Shown here: piece by piece, positions 5,857 through 6,562 of the stretch | How positions within the stretch are numbered: the stretch's first letter is position 1 | Layout: every line of letters starts with the position of its first letter | Assembly (NCBI GenBank): GCA_017651385.1 | Contig: JAGCCY010000083.1 | Location: 1-6,562 of the forward strand | Direction: 5' to 3' | DNA from: Lachnospiraceae bacterium | Lineage (GTDB): Bacteria > Bacillota > Clostridia > Lachnospirales > Lachnospiraceae | DNA: 6,562 bases | Made by a program: the position numbers and the translations under genes | The notes under the pieces: generated by a model | The model's input: only the letters and a program-made list of their open reading frames with translations | The model's database searches: none | Told to the model about the DNA's origin: nothing

Positions 5857-6562
5857 TTATTTTCTTTCTTTGGGCGGATTCTTTTCAAAAATAACCGAAT
5901 CATATCTTCGCTTTGCACTTTGTATTTCGGCATCGCCCCTTGCCGTCCATGCAACCCATAAGGGTCTGTAGAATATCCTTTCCAGATGCCAGCCAAGACT
6001 CTTATGATAATGGTTGTAAGCCACAAAATCCGGTCTTGATATAGCATTCACCATAAGCTCTGTCAAAAAGAAATGAATGGGGTTAAATCCCATGCTCTTT
6101 ACAAAATTCTCGGAAAGCTGGCCTCTTATGATCTCGGGATGATTATCCTTAAACCACCCCGTGATATAAGGACTGAACGATTCCATGCAAAACTTTCCTT
6201 TATAAGTCATGAGCATGTCATACACAAGCTTGCACAGCTCATAATTCTTCATACCGTTATCGGCTTTGATCTCACATATAAGATCTGCGCCGTCAAGAAC
6301 CTTGAGCACTTCTGAAAACAGCGGGATATGCTCGTCGGTTTCTTTTAACTTAAATCCTGACAATTCTTCGTAAGTGAAATCTTTTAATTTTCCGTCTACA
6401 CCGCACATCCGTTTAAGATCGCCGTCGTGAAACACAACAAGCTGCTTGTCTTTTGTCATCTGGACATCAAGCTCCACGCCGTAGCCTGCTTCTTTTGCCA
6501 GTCTGAATGCGGTAAGTGAATTTTCCGGAACCTCGTCGTCGTGAAGGCCCCTGTGTGCATAC
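5857..6562 (-). CDS. Glycerophosphodiester phosphodiesterase family protein, 5' end outside window
   Basis: GDPD enzymes split glycerophosphodiesters from phospholipid or teichoic-acid turnover into glycerol 3-phosphate and an alcohol. The frame is open to the right edge: 234 codons are visible from 6561 and the start is not. The first visible residues, YAHRGLHDDEVPENSLTAF, contain the family's HRG and PENS motifs. E30-L-D32 (metal ligands), FHD with H45 (catalytic) and CEIK with E97 and K99 follow, so the active site looks complete. RGQLSENF and a short basic C-terminus (NPPKERK) match the compact bacterial type. A GTG at 6477 could be mistaken for a start, but it lies after the HRG motif and codes an internal Val. 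Probably only a short N-terminal part is missing, although some relatives carry a longer one. The stop is 12 bases before the GH25 gene, suggesting a shared operon. Confidence 0.93.
   Translation of the reverse strand, partial: YAHRGLHDDEVPENSLTAFRLAKEAGYGVELDVQMTKDKQLVVFHDGDLKRMCGVDGKLKDFTYEELSGFKLKETDEHIPLFSEVLKVLDGADLICEIKADNGMKNYELCKLVYDMLMTYKGKFCMESFSPYITGWFKDNHPEIIRGQLSENFVKSMGFNPIHFFLTELMVNAISRPDFVAYNHYHKSLGWHLERIFYRPLWVAWTARGDAEIQSAKRRYDSVIFEKNPPKERK

Noticed and set aside
5835..6047. A 70-codon minus-strand frame over the GDPD 3' end
   Set aside because: It is an out-of-frame shadow of the GDPD gene that runs into the GH25 start and has no recognisable motif.
5857..6477. A start for the GDPD gene at the GTG at 6477
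   Set aside because: The frame is open further upstream to the window edge, and those codons encode the conserved HRG and PENS motifs, so the GTG is an internal valine.

Overview
The window reads as a stretch of chromosome from a low-to-mid GC Firmicute of class Clostridia, most likely Lachnospiraceae. This rests on three things: the conserved order rpsF-ssb-rpsR-gdpP-rplI, strong AGGAGG-type ribosome binding sites, and the style of the protein sequences. The family assignment is inference from protein resemblance; no 16S or other marker is present. Every supported gene is on the minus strand, so transcription runs from high to low coordinates. There is no mobile element, tRNA, rRNA or CRISPR array, and no gene-free stretch longer than about 140 bases.

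Right-hand part (6562 to 3677), in transcription order: a glycerophosphodiester phosphodiesterase cut by the window edge, a single-pass membrane protein with an extracellular GH25 lysozyme-type domain, a class U sirtuin (NAD-dependent deacylase), and a 59-residue DUF951 zinc-ribbon-like protein (B. subtilis YyzM family). Gaps are 12, 21 and 8 bases, so these four probably share a transcript. The functions are mixed (lipid turnover, cell wall, NAD-dependent deacylation, unknown).

Middle (3648 to 2434): a good sigma-A promoter and a structured leader precede rpsF (S6), ssb and rpsR (S18), a tight three-gene operon closed by a strong intrinsic terminator built on a perfect 24-base palindrome. 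The leader can fold so that the rpsF Shine-Dalgarno sequence is paired. That is the expected layout for feedback control by the S6:S18 complex, although I cannot confirm the family motif.

Left-hand part (2432 to 1): just past the terminator an extended -10 promoter drives gdpP, a membrane-anchored c-di-AMP phosphodiesterase. Its stop codon overlaps the start codon of rplI (L9) by one base; rplI is cut by the left window edge. The longest open frame for gdpP would start inside the terminator, so I place the start 36 codons downstream.

Overall this is a conserved housekeeping region, and I see no undescribed system. The points most worth a second look are the rpsF leader fold, five residues following the usual C-terminal tip of SSB, the small DUF951 gene, and the corrected gdpP start.
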